Origin: UMGS1696 sp964634795
GTDB lineage: Bacteria; Bacillota; Clostridia; Oscillospirales; CAG-272
Direction: 5' to 3'
Assembly (NCBI GenBank): GCA_964634795.1
Contig: CAZWLL010000003.1
Location: 21,078 to 85,077 of the forward strand
Length of the DNA: 64,000 nt
The position numbers were made by a program, and so were the translations under genes. Below, in pieces: positions 1 through 8,991 of the stretch. Under the pieces are notes generated by a model. The model worked only from the letters and a program-made list of their open reading frames with translations, was not told the DNA's origin and did no database searches. Every line of letters begins with the position of its first letter. Within the stretch, counting starts at the first letter, position 1.

Positions 1-2
1 TT

Positions 3-1211
3 TTCCGTAGGACAAAGAACGATGACGATGAACTGTGGCATCTGCTGTGCGATAAGCTTCGCCAGAACGCTTCCGTTATTATATATAACGATGAAACAAT
101 GATTCCCGCAATGGAAAACGCAGGTATTTCTCATGAAGACGCGATAAACTATACTATACACGCATGCAACTGGCCTGATGCTCCGAGTTATGCGGTAACC
201 GATACAATCGGCGGCTCGATAGCATACATGATTATGAATGCGCTTCTTGATAACGGAAAGCTCAGAAAGAACTTTACCTCCATCGATGAGCTGTACAGTG
301 AAATAGGAAGCAGATTCCGTGAGGATATACGTCCTCATTTTAAGCGCTATCGTGAGCGTTATCGTTCGGGCGTTAAGCAAAATCCGACTGAAAACATCTG
401 TATAACAGATTGCTTCACAGAAGGATGCCTTGAGAATGTACGCGGAATGTACGACGGCGGTGTACGATATCCCGCAATTTACACTCTGCTCAGACATATA
501 GGAACCACAGCGGACATAATGGCGTCTCTCGACAAAAACGTTTACGCCGAGCATAACTGCACTCTTGATGAAATGGCAGCTGCCATTGCGGACAACTTCG
601 AAAAAGAAATACCGCTCAGAACAATGTGCTTAAAGGCGCCTAAATACGGTACGGATTCCGATGCGGCTGATTATCACGCAAAACGGCTATTAAATATGCT
701 TCTCGACATAATCGATGAAGAAACATTAAATGAAAACGGCATTCGTGACGTTATATCATTCAATGTAACGATTACCGACATGAATCACATAGTCGATGGT
801 GCAAATCTTTGCGCAACTCCCGACGGACGATTCTGCGGTGCTCCGTTGAGTGAGAATCTTTCGCCTACTGTCGGACATACCGAAAGCATCACGGCTCTGC
901 TTAACTCCGTATCAAAGCTCCCGTTCAACAGAATACATTCGGGTGCTTTCAACATGAGACTGAGACGAGACCTCGTTTCCGGAGATGACGGTTTGGAGCG
1001 TCTCGCAGTGCTTACCGATGTTTACTTTTCAAACGGCGGAATGCAGCTTCAGGTCAGTGTTGCAGACACAGCCGAGCTTCGTGAAGCGCAAAAGCATCCC
1101 GAGAACTACAAAGACCTCATGGTAAGAATCACAGGCTACAGTGCGGTGTTCGTTGATATGTCTCCGAACGCGCAGGAAGAAATTATCAGACGTGATGAAA
1201 TAGCGGAATAA
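3..1211 (+). CDS. Glycyl-radical enzyme (pyruvate formate-lyase family), C-terminal half
   Basis: The reading frame is open from base 3, so the gene starts before the window; 402 residues are visible of a family usually 750-850 long. Seen: a YNDE motif, then the active-site loop around Cys55 (codon 165-167) reading HACNWPD, a DGR..GAPLSENLSPTVG block, and the C-terminal glycyl-radical segment RITGYSAVF with Gly378 (1134-1136). Family knowledge: an activase of the radical-SAM type makes a Gly radical that passes to the Cys thiyl, which attacks the substrate. Most eliminating members have Cys-Val-Glu, with Glu as base; here the two residues after Cys are Asn-Trp, so the substrate cannot be guessed from the usual rules. 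Only 28 bases follow the stop before an assembly gap, so an activase gene could be hidden there. Family assignment is firm, reaction unknown. Confidence 0.9.
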   Translation, partial: FRRTKNDDDELWHLLCDKLRQNASVIIYNDETMIPAMENAGISHEDAINYTIHACNWPDAPSYAVTDTIGGSIAYMIMNALLDNGKLRKNFTSIDELYSEIGSRFREDIRPHFKRYRERYRSGVKQNPTENICITDCFTEGCLENVRGMYDGGVRYPAIYTLLRHIGTTADIMASLDKNVYAEHNCTLDEMAAAIADNFEKEIPLRTMCLKAPKYGTDSDAADYHAKRLLNMLLDIIDEETLNENGIRDVISFNVTITDMNHIVDGANLCATPDGRFCGAPLSENLSPTVGHTESITALLNSVSKLPFNRIHSGAFNMRLRRDLVSGDDGLERLAVLTDVYFSNGGMQLQVSVADTAELREAQKHPENYKDLMVRITGYSAVFVDMSPNAQEEIIRRDEIAE

Positions 1212-1239
1212 TTAAGCAGCACTTGTATGCAGCAAAAAA

Positions 1240-1339
1240 NNNNNNNNNNNNNNNNNNNNNNNNNNNNNNNNNNNNNNNNNNNNNNNNNNNNNNNNNNNNN
1301 NNNNNNNNNNNNNNNNNNNNNNNNNNNNNNNNNNNNNNN
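1240..1339. other. Assembly gap, 100 N
   Basis: A run of exactly 100 N, the usual placeholder for a scaffold join of unknown length. Order and distance of the flanking genes are therefore not certain. Confidence 0.98.
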
Positions 1340-1348
1340 AATTTAATT

Positions 1349-3346
1349 TCACTTTCTCGCCCCGTACAGCTCAAAGTCCGCTATGCGCACTGTTTTATCC
1401 GTTCCTCCGTCAGTTATGTCAAGACGAACGTAGCGTGCATCGGTATGAGGCAAATCGATGTCGCTTATATCCGAGCAATTATTCTTCTGCTCGTCAAGTA
1501 CAGTCCACTTTTCTCCGTCTACGCTGACCGATAACGAGAACTCACGATTATTCTTATCCGCATTTTCCTCGTTCACACCCGCATGCTTTAAAACATAACG
1601 CGAGATGCAATACTCTTTACCGAGATCAATATCGAATACTCGTCTTCCCTCTCCGTCTGCTGTCCAAATGTTTTCACCGTATGTACTTCCGTTTAGTATT
1701 GTCGACGGGTCATTTTTGTCGTTTACTTTAATCATAACTTTATTCGAAAGCGCGAGATTGAATGGACAGCCGTATGCTTCGTTAAGCAGCGTAAAGAAAT
1801 GATCGGCACGAAGTACTTTTATTTTTCCGGGCTGAAGCTTATCGAATCTTTCGGTCAGCTTCTCGATGTTCTCAGGCGAGAGGGACCAAGTAACACCTTG
1901 TGCAGCAAGGAAAAGCGGCTTTTTGCCGTCATATTCACGTATTGTTTTCTCGAGCATTTTATACATATCATCCGTATTTTCGGCATATGCGGGTCTGTTC
2001 GGAATAAATGGAAGACGATTATTCTCGATATGAAGCTTCAGCGGCTCGGGATTCTGGAACCAATCCTCAAGAGTGATTCCGTAGAGCGAGCGGCAGTTCT
2101 TCTCGTAATATTTAAAATGCATTTCACGCAGCTGATCCCACACCGTTATAACACGCATGCAGTTTTTGGTAAGATATTGATTCGAAAAAGTTGTATACGC
2201 ATCGGTCAAGCTCTCGTCCGTGAGATTCAATACCTTATTATGCTCATCGTAAATAAGCGCATAGCCTAAGCCCGAGGGGCCGGATGAAAAACAGTCGTTA
2301 TCTGTTGCCGTGTCAAAGTAATAATTCAGTATTCCCGGTCCTATATCTGCAAGTCCCGGGCTTACTGTCCAGTTAAGCGGTACGCTACCCCTTGATTTAT
2401 TGCCCCAAAGCACACTCATCTGATGCTGGCAGTACTGCACATTGTCGCCGTCGCTCATGAAGAACGCCATGTATATTTTATTTTCGAGTTCGGGCTTTTT
2501 AGGCACAGGCGGTATATGCATTACATGGCTTACCGCCGCATGCACCGTACTGTTTTCATAAAAATCGGACGGAATCGTAGATACACCGTAGTGTGTTCCC
2601 GAACCTATACCTGAACGCTCTTCAGGCCACCATCCGAGTATGATGCTCTTTCCCGCCTCAAGTTCACACAAAAACTTGTCAAGCAGTACCTTCTCCTCGG
2701 GTATTCTCGCGTCCAGCCAAACAACCGCCGCACCGACGGCGGCAGCCATATCGCGTACAAATGCAGTGTGGCTTCTCGGGCTTAAGCTGACAAACACTCT
2801 TCTGCTGCATTTATCCCAATAATTATCGTATAGATATTCGTATATGTCAAGGTGAGTCTTTGCTTTTACTTTTGTCAAATCGCATATTATATTCAGATTA
2901 ATACCGTGCTCTCGCAGTGTATTATATAAGCCTGTCTCAATCGGTATGGCATTATTAATGTTCGCCGCCGTAGACGCAAGATTTCTGAAATGTGGATTTC
3001 CCGACGGATACAAAACCGCACCGTCAACCTCGTCCTTATATTTTTTTATAAAAGCAAATAAATCATTGCACTCGCGCCGCTTAAAGCCGAGTCTGTCGGG
3101 CCACGTATTTATACCCTCCTGCGGTCCGTTTGTTCCGTTAAGATATATCCTTGTTTTTTTGCGGTTTACTATGCCCTGCAGTGCGGAAAGTGTTATTTTC
3201 ACGTCATCCGAAAAGCATCCGAGCGTTATAGTATCAAGCTCTCCGTCTATAGTCGAAAACGAAGGAAGCGCTTGTGTGTCAGGCCAATATATACCTTCCT
3301 TCACGGTTTTATAATGAGCCCAATCAATATGTTTATTCTGCTGCAT
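1349..3346 (-). CDS. GxGYxYP-family protein with C-terminal discoidin-like domain
   Basis: 665 residues, no signal peptide. Seen: LQGIVNR at 56-62 (N-terminal GxGYxYP domain signature), FMSDGDNVQ at 296-304, and GPSGLGYALI at 356-365, a variant of the family-naming GxGYxYP motif. Residues about 530-665 look like an F5/8-type C (discoidin, CBM32-like) domain with ARYVRLDITD near the end. The family is a predicted glycoside hydrolase, but no activity is established to my knowledge. Start ATG has GGGAG nine bases upstream. It has its own promoter (3396-3424) and an upstream repeat array (3443-3483). A second, broken member sits at 29065-30830. The glycosidase role is inferred. Confidence 0.85.
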   Translation of the reverse strand: MQQNKHIDWAHYKTVKEGIYWPDTQALPSFSTIDGELDTITLGCFSDDVKITLSALQGIVNRKKTRIYLNGTNGPQEGINTWPDRLGFKRRECNDLFAFIKKYKDEVDGAVLYPSGNPHFRNLASTAANINNAIPIETGLYNTLREHGINLNIICDLTKVKAKTHLDIYEYLYDNYWDKCSRRVFVSLSPRSHTAFVRDMAAAVGAAVVWLDARIPEEKVLLDKFLCELEAGKSIILGWWPEERSGIGSGTHYGVSTIPSDFYENSTVHAAVSHVMHIPPVPKKPELENKIYMAFFMSDGDNVQYCQHQMSVLWGNKSRGSVPLNWTVSPGLADIGPGILNYYFDTATDNDCFSSGPSGLGYALIYDEHNKVLNLTDESLTDAYTTFSNQYLTKNCMRVITVWDQLREMHFKYYEKNCRSLYGITLEDWFQNPEPLKLHIENNRLPFIPNRPAYAENTDDMYKMLEKTIREYDGKKPLFLAAQGVTWSLSPENIEKLTERFDKLQPGKIKVLRADHFFTLLNEAYGCPFNLALSNKVMIKVNDKNDPSTILNGSTYGENIWTADGEGRRVFDIDLGKEYCISRYVLKHAGVNEENADKNNREFSLSVSVDGEKWTVLDEQKNNCSDISDIDLPHTDARYVRLDITDGGTDKTVRIADFELYGARK

Positions 3347-3395
3347 TTGAATACTCCCGATTATAATTTAAATTTCATCATATGTAATTAAGTGT

Positions 3396-3424
3396 ATTAT
3401 ACCAAATTATCATAAGAAAAACAA
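3396..3424 (-). promoter_or_regulatory. Sigma-A promoter of the GxGYxYP gene
   Basis: On the minus strand TTGTTT (3419-3424), 17-base spacer, TATAAT (3396-3401) preceded by TGG (extended -10). About 50 bases upstream of the ATG at 3346. Confidence 0.75.
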
Positions 3425-3442
3425 TATCTTATGTCAGTCGTC

Positions 3443-3483
3443 ACGTTAACGTAAATCACGTTAACGTAAAATTACGTTAATAC
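3443..3483. repeat. Three operator-like repeats of ACGTTAACGT
   Basis: Two perfect copies of the palindrome ACGTTAACGT (3443-3452 and 3458-3467), within a 15-base direct repeat CACGTTAACGTAAAT, and a degenerate third (ACGTTAATAC, 3474-3483). Start-to-start spacing is 15 and 16 bases, about 1.5 helical turns. The array lies about 20 bases upstream of the -35 box of the GxGYxYP gene, a position suited to an activator or a cooperative repressor. Protein unknown. Confidence 0.6.
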
Positions 3484-3484
3484 G

Positions 3485-3520
3485 AAAAAACTCCTCAGCC
3501 GAAACGGCATCGGAGTTTTT
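3485..3520 (-). terminator. Rho-independent terminator after the GH38 gene
   Basis: A-run, ACTCC arm, interior GCCG-AAA-CGGC hairpin, GGAGT arm and T-run; 14 bases beyond the GH38 stop. The T/A runs on both sides allow termination in either direction. Confidence 0.75.
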
Positions 3521-3533
3521 CCGTTAAGTTATG

Positions 3534-6500
3534 TTATGCTTTGAAAACCTCAAACATGTTGATTCTTGTCGTGCGTCCGCGCTTGGACTGGTCGGGTTTT
3601 GTGATATACAATCTTACATATCTTGCGTCAACGGAAGCAAATGCTCTGTTTGTCATGCTGTCGTGGTTTTCCTTGACCTCATCGGCACACTTCCATTCGT
3701 CATCCTCGTTCACTTTATATTCGAGTCTGTAGTCCTGTGTATTGTAGCCCATCGACTCCTGAACACCTGCATGCATTACAAACCAGCCGCCGATTTTTGT
3801 TGTCTCACCGATGTCAACCTCGAGCCAGTTCTCACCGTTTTCGGATTCCGCACACCACTTAGTGTCATCTTTTCCGTCAAGTGCGTTAGCTCCTGTTTCT
3901 CTTGCGTTGAAGTCGCTGCTTGTTTTGCACTGCTTATTCAAAATAACATTTTCGCCGAGCTTTTCGGATTTTACTTTTACTGTGATATCGTGATTCGGTA
4001 CCTTAACAACCGCTTCGCCTTCACATTCGACTGCAATGTATTCGCTGTCCCAGCCTTTGAAGAGCCATCCGTTTGAATAGCTGCTTGTCTTAATAACAGC
4101 TGCCTTGCCTTCTTCGCGTTCAAGAACCTCCTGAACATTTCCGTCAAGTCCGAGAATCGTTACATTATGCATAGGAGCGTTTGTATTATCGATTCTGTCA
4201 TATAGAGGAGCAAGCGGTTTTACATCGTCGTTGCCGCGCTTAGTAAATGTTGCTGCCATTACAACGATATCCTTATCGTTCGGAAGAACTACCTCATTTG
4301 CGCCGCTTACGGGAATTGCGTACTTGAACAGATATGCGAAGAGATAAAGTCTGTCGCCTTCCTTATCGTGTGTATGAGTGTAATTTACCGCAATCTCATC
4401 ACGCTTTACAAGAGGTGTCTTACCGTTTACAAGCTGTTCCCACGCGCCTACATTTTCCTTGAAATCCTGAATTCCTATGGATACGGTCTTACCGTCAACA
4501 AGGAAATCGGCGGTTTTATCACCATGTGCGCTTGCGGCGAGGATATAAAGTGTATCATATCCCGCGGGCACTGTTATCTTCTGTCCTTCGCATCCGAGAG
4601 CGTTATGTGCTACAGCAGGTGCGAGCTTAAACGATACGCCGCCTGCGGTAACATTTTCGGAATAAAGCTCTGAAGGAATGGATATACCGTCGGCAAAGCC
4701 GCGGGATGTTCTTGCGGAGTTGAATGTGGTAACACGTCTTGTGTACGGGAGATTTACATGTATCTCATCGCAGTTCTTATCGGCTTTCTTTTCGGGCTCT
4801 GCGAGAGTTACGGCAAATGTCTTTACGGCATAACGAGTGAGATTAAACGAGAATTCATTTCCGCTGAATTCAACGGGAGCGATTTCATCCTCATAACCGT
4901 TTGTTTCCGTAACAGATGTAAGCTTGCCTATGAACTTCAATGTGCAGTTTTCAATACCCTTGCCCGATGTTTCCTGAACTCTTACGATTATTCTGTTGCC
5001 TTTTTCTTCCTTCTTAATCGCACGAATTACGGCGTTGTCATCATTTACGGATACAAATGATACTTCCTTGCCATTGCCTTCATGCTTGGATGCGGTAAAC
5101 GGCATCATAGGCTGGTTCAGCTCAGCTGCTTCCTTAGTGGTTTCGTTTCTGAAGCCCTTATGACCTGCTATTGAATATGTGAAGATATTCAAACCCATAT
5201 CCTGCCAGTTCTGACCCGATTCGCTCATGAACTTTCCGAGAGGAGTATGAATTAATGTCAGTCTGAGCGTATTGTCGTTCGGCTTATCCATACCGTACTT
5301 ACAATCGTTCATAATGGACACACCGTAGCTGCCGTCTTCGGCTGTAAGGTCAGCCCACTGATGAGTACAATGCTGATAATAAGGGAATGAATCCGTGTTG
5401 CCGCTCTCGATAGCACCGAGACCGAGATCGAACACTGCCTTCGGATTTGATACAGTAAGAGGGAATGCCGCTCTGAGGTTGGATTTGCGCTGATACCATT
5501 CTACGACATTCGCTACATCTACTCTTTCACCGCCGTCGCACAGCGAGATAGTCTGCTCGAATGTTGAGCCTTCATATGTTCTTGTAACCTTAAGAGAAAC
5601 AACTGCGGGACCGTTATCGACAACTTCGATTTTTACGTTATCCTTAACTACGGCAGGCTGAACAAGTGCATCGTCCCATACAAGCTCCCATGAAGGCCAG
5701 TTTGTACTCTTATCGGGACCGATTTCAAGTTTTGCGGGAGATGCGAGGAGCTCGAATCCTCCGTTAGCCTTATCGATAATGCTTGCGATGTCACCGTCTT
5801 CGTTTACGGTAACGATATATCTTTGGTTTTCAAGCTTGCTGCCAGATACTTTAATACCTGTCTCAACCTGACATGCAGTATCGCTTTCACGTACATCATA
5901 TACAGTGCAGCTTACGGGAGCAACTGAAGCCTTGAATTTTACAACCTTTCTTCCGTTTGCGGTTCCGAGCTGTGCAGGAACTTCGTTTCCGTGTGCATCA
6001 AATACACGTACATAAGGTGTCTTTATGTCTATTTCAGCCGTAACGATATCGTCTCTTGTATATGATACGGGGTTATAAACCACGACAGGTGTACCCTCAA
6101 CTCTTGTGTCAAGTGTGCCGACAATACCGCCGACCGCGTTTGAAAGCTCTGACGCAAACATATTGAGAGCGATAACATAATCGTTATATGAGAATACATA
6201 TGCTGCGGCTATTGATGTTCCGGGAAGGTCATCATGGAACTGATGCCACAGGAATGTCTGCCATGCCGTGAGAAGACGCTCTGCGGGATATTCGGAAGCT
6301 CCGAGCCATGCGGAAACAACAGCAGCTCTCTCGGCGGAATCGGCGAGCAATTCGTTCTTACGATTCCATCTCTTATTGATTGTATGTGAGGTGAGTGCTC
6401 CCGATCCGTGAGGTATGAGAAGTTCTCCGTCATATGCGGGAAGCTTATCTATTTCTTCCTTTGTCAGCTCGTTGAAAATCTGGTCTGTAGATGCCGAAAC

Positions 6501-7313
6501 AACCTTGTAGAGACCTTTATCGTTATTTTCAATAGCTTCGTTCACCATGCGTGCGGATGATTCCTTCGGAGATCCGCCGTAGTCACCTGTTCCGTAATAC
6601 ATAGATCTGTACGGAACACCGGCATACTTTTCGTTATGCTCGATGTCGCGCAAAAATTCTTCTCTTTCGTTTACGGGAGTATTGTTGTCGTCATTGTTGA
6701 AGTTGTATGTGTAGTTGCCTTCGAGAAGTGAGCCTACAACATAATTTCCGTCGGGTCCTACCCACTTGCCGAGGTCCATGCGAGGCTTATCCTTTACGGG
6801 CATAGGTTTGGTAACCGTGCCGTCCTCGTTAATTACGGGACCGCCGACACCCCATACAAGCTTTTGTGTTGAGAATCCGTTAAGTCCCATATGTGCTTCG
6901 ATTGAAGGAAGTGCATATCTGAATCCGAAGCAGTCGGTAAGGAAAATATCCGTACTCTTCTTGCCGAATTCTTTTTCGAAATATCCGTTTCCGTAAAGCA
7001 CCTGACGCATAAGTGCTTCAGATGAAGGAACATTTACGTCCATTGCATCCCATGTACTGCCTGATACGGACCATCTGCCGTCGGCAATATAACCCTTCAG
7101 CTTTTCATAAAGATCCGGATAGTATTCCTTGGCAAGCTTATAACGGAAAGCACCTTCGAAATTCATTCTGTAATGAGGGTATTTTTCGATAAGCTCAAAA
7201 TTCTTCTCAAGAGTCGCTTTAACACAATCGCGAATTGTGTCCTGTATAGTCCAGTTCCACTGAGTATCAAGGTGAGCATTTGATACTACATAAAGCTTCT
7301 TTTCTTTTTCCAT
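3534..7313 (-). CDS. GH38 alpha-mannosidase-like enzyme with C-terminal discoidin domain
   Basis: Start chosen at ATG 7313, with GGAGG six bases upstream; a TTG six bases earlier overlaps that site. 1259 residues, no signal peptide. Numbering from the TTG: NAHLDTQWNW with metal-binding His16 and Asp18, TWDAMDVN at 89-96, and TDCFG with the presumed nucleophile Asp129, all as in GH38. A central alpha-mannosidase region and beta-rich C-terminal parts follow. Residues about 1123-1261 resemble an F5/8-type C domain (ARYVRLYITKP, MFEVFKA). Family reaction: retaining hydrolysis of alpha-mannosides with a divalent metal. It starts 31 bases after the FAD enzyme gene, so the two are probably one transcript from the promoter at 8794-8822. 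The protein is longer than a minimal bacterial GH38 because of extra C-terminal modules. Mannoside substrate is inferred. Confidence 0.88.
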   Translation of the reverse strand: MEKEKKLYVVSNAHLDTQWNWTIQDTIRDCVKATLEKNFELIEKYPHYRMNFEGAFRYKLAKEYYPDLYEKLKGYIADGRWSVSGSTWDAMDVNVPSSEALMRQVLYGNGYFEKEFGKKSTDIFLTDCFGFRYALPSIEAHMGLNGFSTQKLVWGVGGPVINEDGTVTKPMPVKDKPRMDLGKWVGPDGNYVVGSLLEGNYTYNFNNDDNNTPVNEREEFLRDIEHNEKYAGVPYRSMYYGTGDYGGSPKESSARMVNEAIENNDKGLYKVVSASTDQIFNELTKEEIDKLPAYDGELLIPHGSGALTSHTINKRWNRKNELLADSAERAAVVSAWLGASEYPAERLLTAWQTFLWHQFHDDLPGTSIAAAYVFSYNDYVIALNMFASELSNAVGGIVGTLDTRVEGTPVVVYNPVSYTRDDIVTAEIDIKTPYVRVFDAHGNEVPAQLGTANGRKVVKFKASVAPVSCTVYDVRESDTACQVETGIKVSGSKLENQRYIVTVNEDGDIASIIDKANGGFELLASPAKLEIGPDKSTNWPSWELVWDDALVQPAVVKDNVKIEVVDNGPAVVSLKVTRTYEGSTFEQTISLCDGGERVDVANVVEWYQRKSNLRAAFPLTVSNPKAVFDLGLGAIESGNTDSFPYYQHCTHQWADLTAEDGSYGVSIMNDCKYGMDKPNDNTLRLTLIHTPLGKFMSESGQNWQDMGLNIFTYSIAGHKGFRNETTKEAAELNQPMMPFTASKHEGNGKEVSFVSVNDDNAVIRAIKKEEKGNRIIVRVQETSGKGIENCTLKFIGKLTSVTETNGYEDEIAPVEFSGNEFSFNLTRYAVKTFAVTLAEPEKKADKNCDEIHVNLPYTRRVTTFNSARTSRGFADGISIPSELYSENVTAGGVSFKLAPAVAHNALGCEGQKITVPAGYDTLYILAASAHGDKTADFLVDGKTVSIGIQDFKENVGAWEQLVNGKTPLVKRDEIAVNYTHTHDKEGDRLYLFAYLFKYAIPVSGANEVVLPNDKDIVVMAATFTKRGNDDVKPLAPLYDRIDNTNAPMHNVTILGLDGNVQEVLEREEGKAAVIKTSSYSNGWLFKGWDSEYIAVECEGEAVVKVPNHDITVKVKSEKLGENVILNKQCKTSSDFNARETGANALDGKDDTKWCAESENGENWLEVDIGETTKIGGWFVMHAGVQESMGYNTQDYRLEYKVNEDDEWKCADEVKENHDSMTNRAFASVDARYVRLYITKPDQSKRGRTTRINMFEVFKA

Positions 7314-7344
7314 TTTCAACCTCCGTAATTATCGTAAAACTATT

Positions 7345-8721
7345 TCAGTTATTTTCTTCACAGATTCTTCTTGCCACATAAATTCCGCTTGCCGATGCAT
7401 GAGACAATGAATGCGTGATACCGCTTCCGTCTCCTATCATATACAGTCCGTCATAACTGCTTTCGAGGTTTTCGTCAACGGATATTTCCATATTGTAGAA
7501 TTTAACCTCTACACCGTAAAGCAATGTATCATCATTAGCGCATCCGGGAGCGATTTTATCAAGCTGATATATCATTTCGATAATACCGTCGAGAATACGC
7601 TTCGGAAGAACAAGGCTCAAATCCCCCGGTGTTGCCGAAAGCGTAGGCGTAACAAGAGATTCTTCGATTCTCTTCGCGTTGCTTCGTCTTCCGCGCACAA
7701 GGTCTCCGAAACGCTGTACAATAACGCCTCCGCCGAGCATATTCGAAAGTCTTGCAATGCTTTCGGCATAACCGTTGCTGTCCTTAAAAGGCTCGGAGAA
7801 ATGTTTTGATACCAAAAGTGCGAAATTCGTATTATCCGTAAGCATTGACGGATCCTCGTAGCTGTGTCCGTTTACGGTAACAATTCCGTTTGTGTTCTCC
7901 GTAACTACGATTCCGTGCGGATTCATACAGAAGGTTCTTACGCTGTCCTCGTAGTTCGCGGTGCGGTATACTATTTTACTTTCGTAAAGTTCATCTGTCA
8001 AATGTGAAAATACGACGGACGGCATTTCTACTCTTACGCCGATATCCACACGATTGGATTTTGTCTCAATATTAAGTTCCTTGCAGATATGCTCAACCCA
8101 CTTGCTTCCGCTTCGGCCTACGGATACAATGCAATCCTTGCATGTATATTTTTCACCGTTCTGGCAGGTTATTTCATATCCGCCGTCTATAACCGAAAGA
8201 TCTTCAACGGGTGTTTCGAAATAAATATCGACTTTATCCTTCAGCTCATTATAAAGATTGGTCAGCACAACATAATTTCTGTCGGTTCCCAGATGTCTTA
8301 CCGAGGCGTCCAAAAGATTCAGCTTGTTCTGTATACATAACTTTTTGAACTTTGATCCGGCTGTAGAATACAAATGCGTGCCTTCACCGCCGTGACTCAT
8401 ATTAATATCGTCAACGTAATGCATCAGCTCCAAAGCTTTTTTCTTGCCGATATGTTCGTAAAGAGTACCGCCGAAATCATTTGTTATATTATACTTACCG
8501 TCTGAAAAGGCTCCCGCACCTCCGAAGCCACTCATAATCGAGCAGTGCTTGCATCCTATGCAGCTCTTTATTTTCTCGCCGTCAATAGGACAATGTCTTT
8601 TTTCAAGCGGATTTCCGCTCTCGAATATAGCAACCTTAAGTTCGGGCTTGAGCTTCATAAGCTCATATGCGGAGTAGATACCGCCCGGGCCTGCTCCGAT
8701 GATTATTACATCATATTTCAT
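7345..8721 (-). CDS. FAD-dependent dehydrogenase-like protein (COG2509 type)
   Basis: 458 residues. The Rossmann FAD motif GAGPGGIYSAYEL is at residues 9-21. A Cys-rich stretch CIGCKHC at about 55-61 is followed by GFGGAGAFSDGKYN, characteristic of this poorly studied oxidoreductase family. A C-terminal GLYMIGDGSGITHSLSHAS forms the second FAD-contact region. Cytoplasmic by prediction. Reaction is not known; family members are often labelled only as NAD(P)/FAD-dependent oxidoreductases. It leads a two-gene transcript with the GH38 enzyme. The ATG is preceded by GGTGATCAA, a modest ribosome site. Confidence 0.8.
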   Translation of the reverse strand: MKYDVIIIGAGPGGIYSAYELMKLKPELKVAIFESGNPLEKRHCPIDGEKIKSCIGCKHCSIMSGFGGAGAFSDGKYNITNDFGGTLYEHIGKKKALELMHYVDDINMSHGGEGTHLYSTAGSKFKKLCIQNKLNLLDASVRHLGTDRNYVVLTNLYNELKDKVDIYFETPVEDLSVIDGGYEITCQNGEKYTCKDCIVSVGRSGSKWVEHICKELNIETKSNRVDIGVRVEMPSVVFSHLTDELYESKIVYRTANYEDSVRTFCMNPHGIVVTENTNGIVTVNGHSYEDPSMLTDNTNFALLVSKHFSEPFKDSNGYAESIARLSNMLGGGVIVQRFGDLVRGRRSNAKRIEESLVTPTLSATPGDLSLVLPKRILDGIIEMIYQLDKIAPGCANDDTLLYGVEVKFYNMEISVDENLESSYDGLYMIGDGSGITHSLSHASASGIYVARRICEENN

Positions 8722-8793
8722 TTGATCACCGAGGTTCTTTCATACATAATAATCGTACGCGCACAAATCACCAGTATAACGCATACGATGTTA

Positions 8794-8822
8794 ATTATAC
8801 TCTTATCTTACTATTAAATCAA
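8794..8822 (-). promoter_or_regulatory. Sigma-A promoter of the FAD enzyme-GH38 operon
   Basis: Minus strand TTGATT (8817-8822), 17-base spacer, TATAAT (8794-8799). It diverges from the GH116 promoter about 107 bases away. Confidence 0.8.
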
Positions 8823-8928
8823 GATAGAGCTGTTTAATCTGCGTTAATAAAATGTAAAGGCTGTTTTCACCCACAATTACATAATGTGCATTTTATTTGC
8901 CGATTTAGTCTCTATTATTCAAAACATA

Positions 8929-8957
8929 TTGACACAATGAATTTTATTCGCTATAAT
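8929..8957 (+). promoter_or_regulatory. Consensus sigma-A promoter of the GH116 gene
   Basis: Perfect TTGACA (8929-8934), 17-base spacer, perfect TATAAT (8952-8957). It overlaps the ATG at 8956, which rules that ATG out as the translation start. Confidence 0.9.
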
Positions 8958-8991
8958 GTTTAAAAATTCTATTGAAAATCAGAGGTGTATT

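Noticed and set aside
8956..8991. Longer start for the GH116 gene at ATG 8956
   Set aside because: That ATG lies inside a perfect -10 box; the ATG at 8992 has a good ribosome site.
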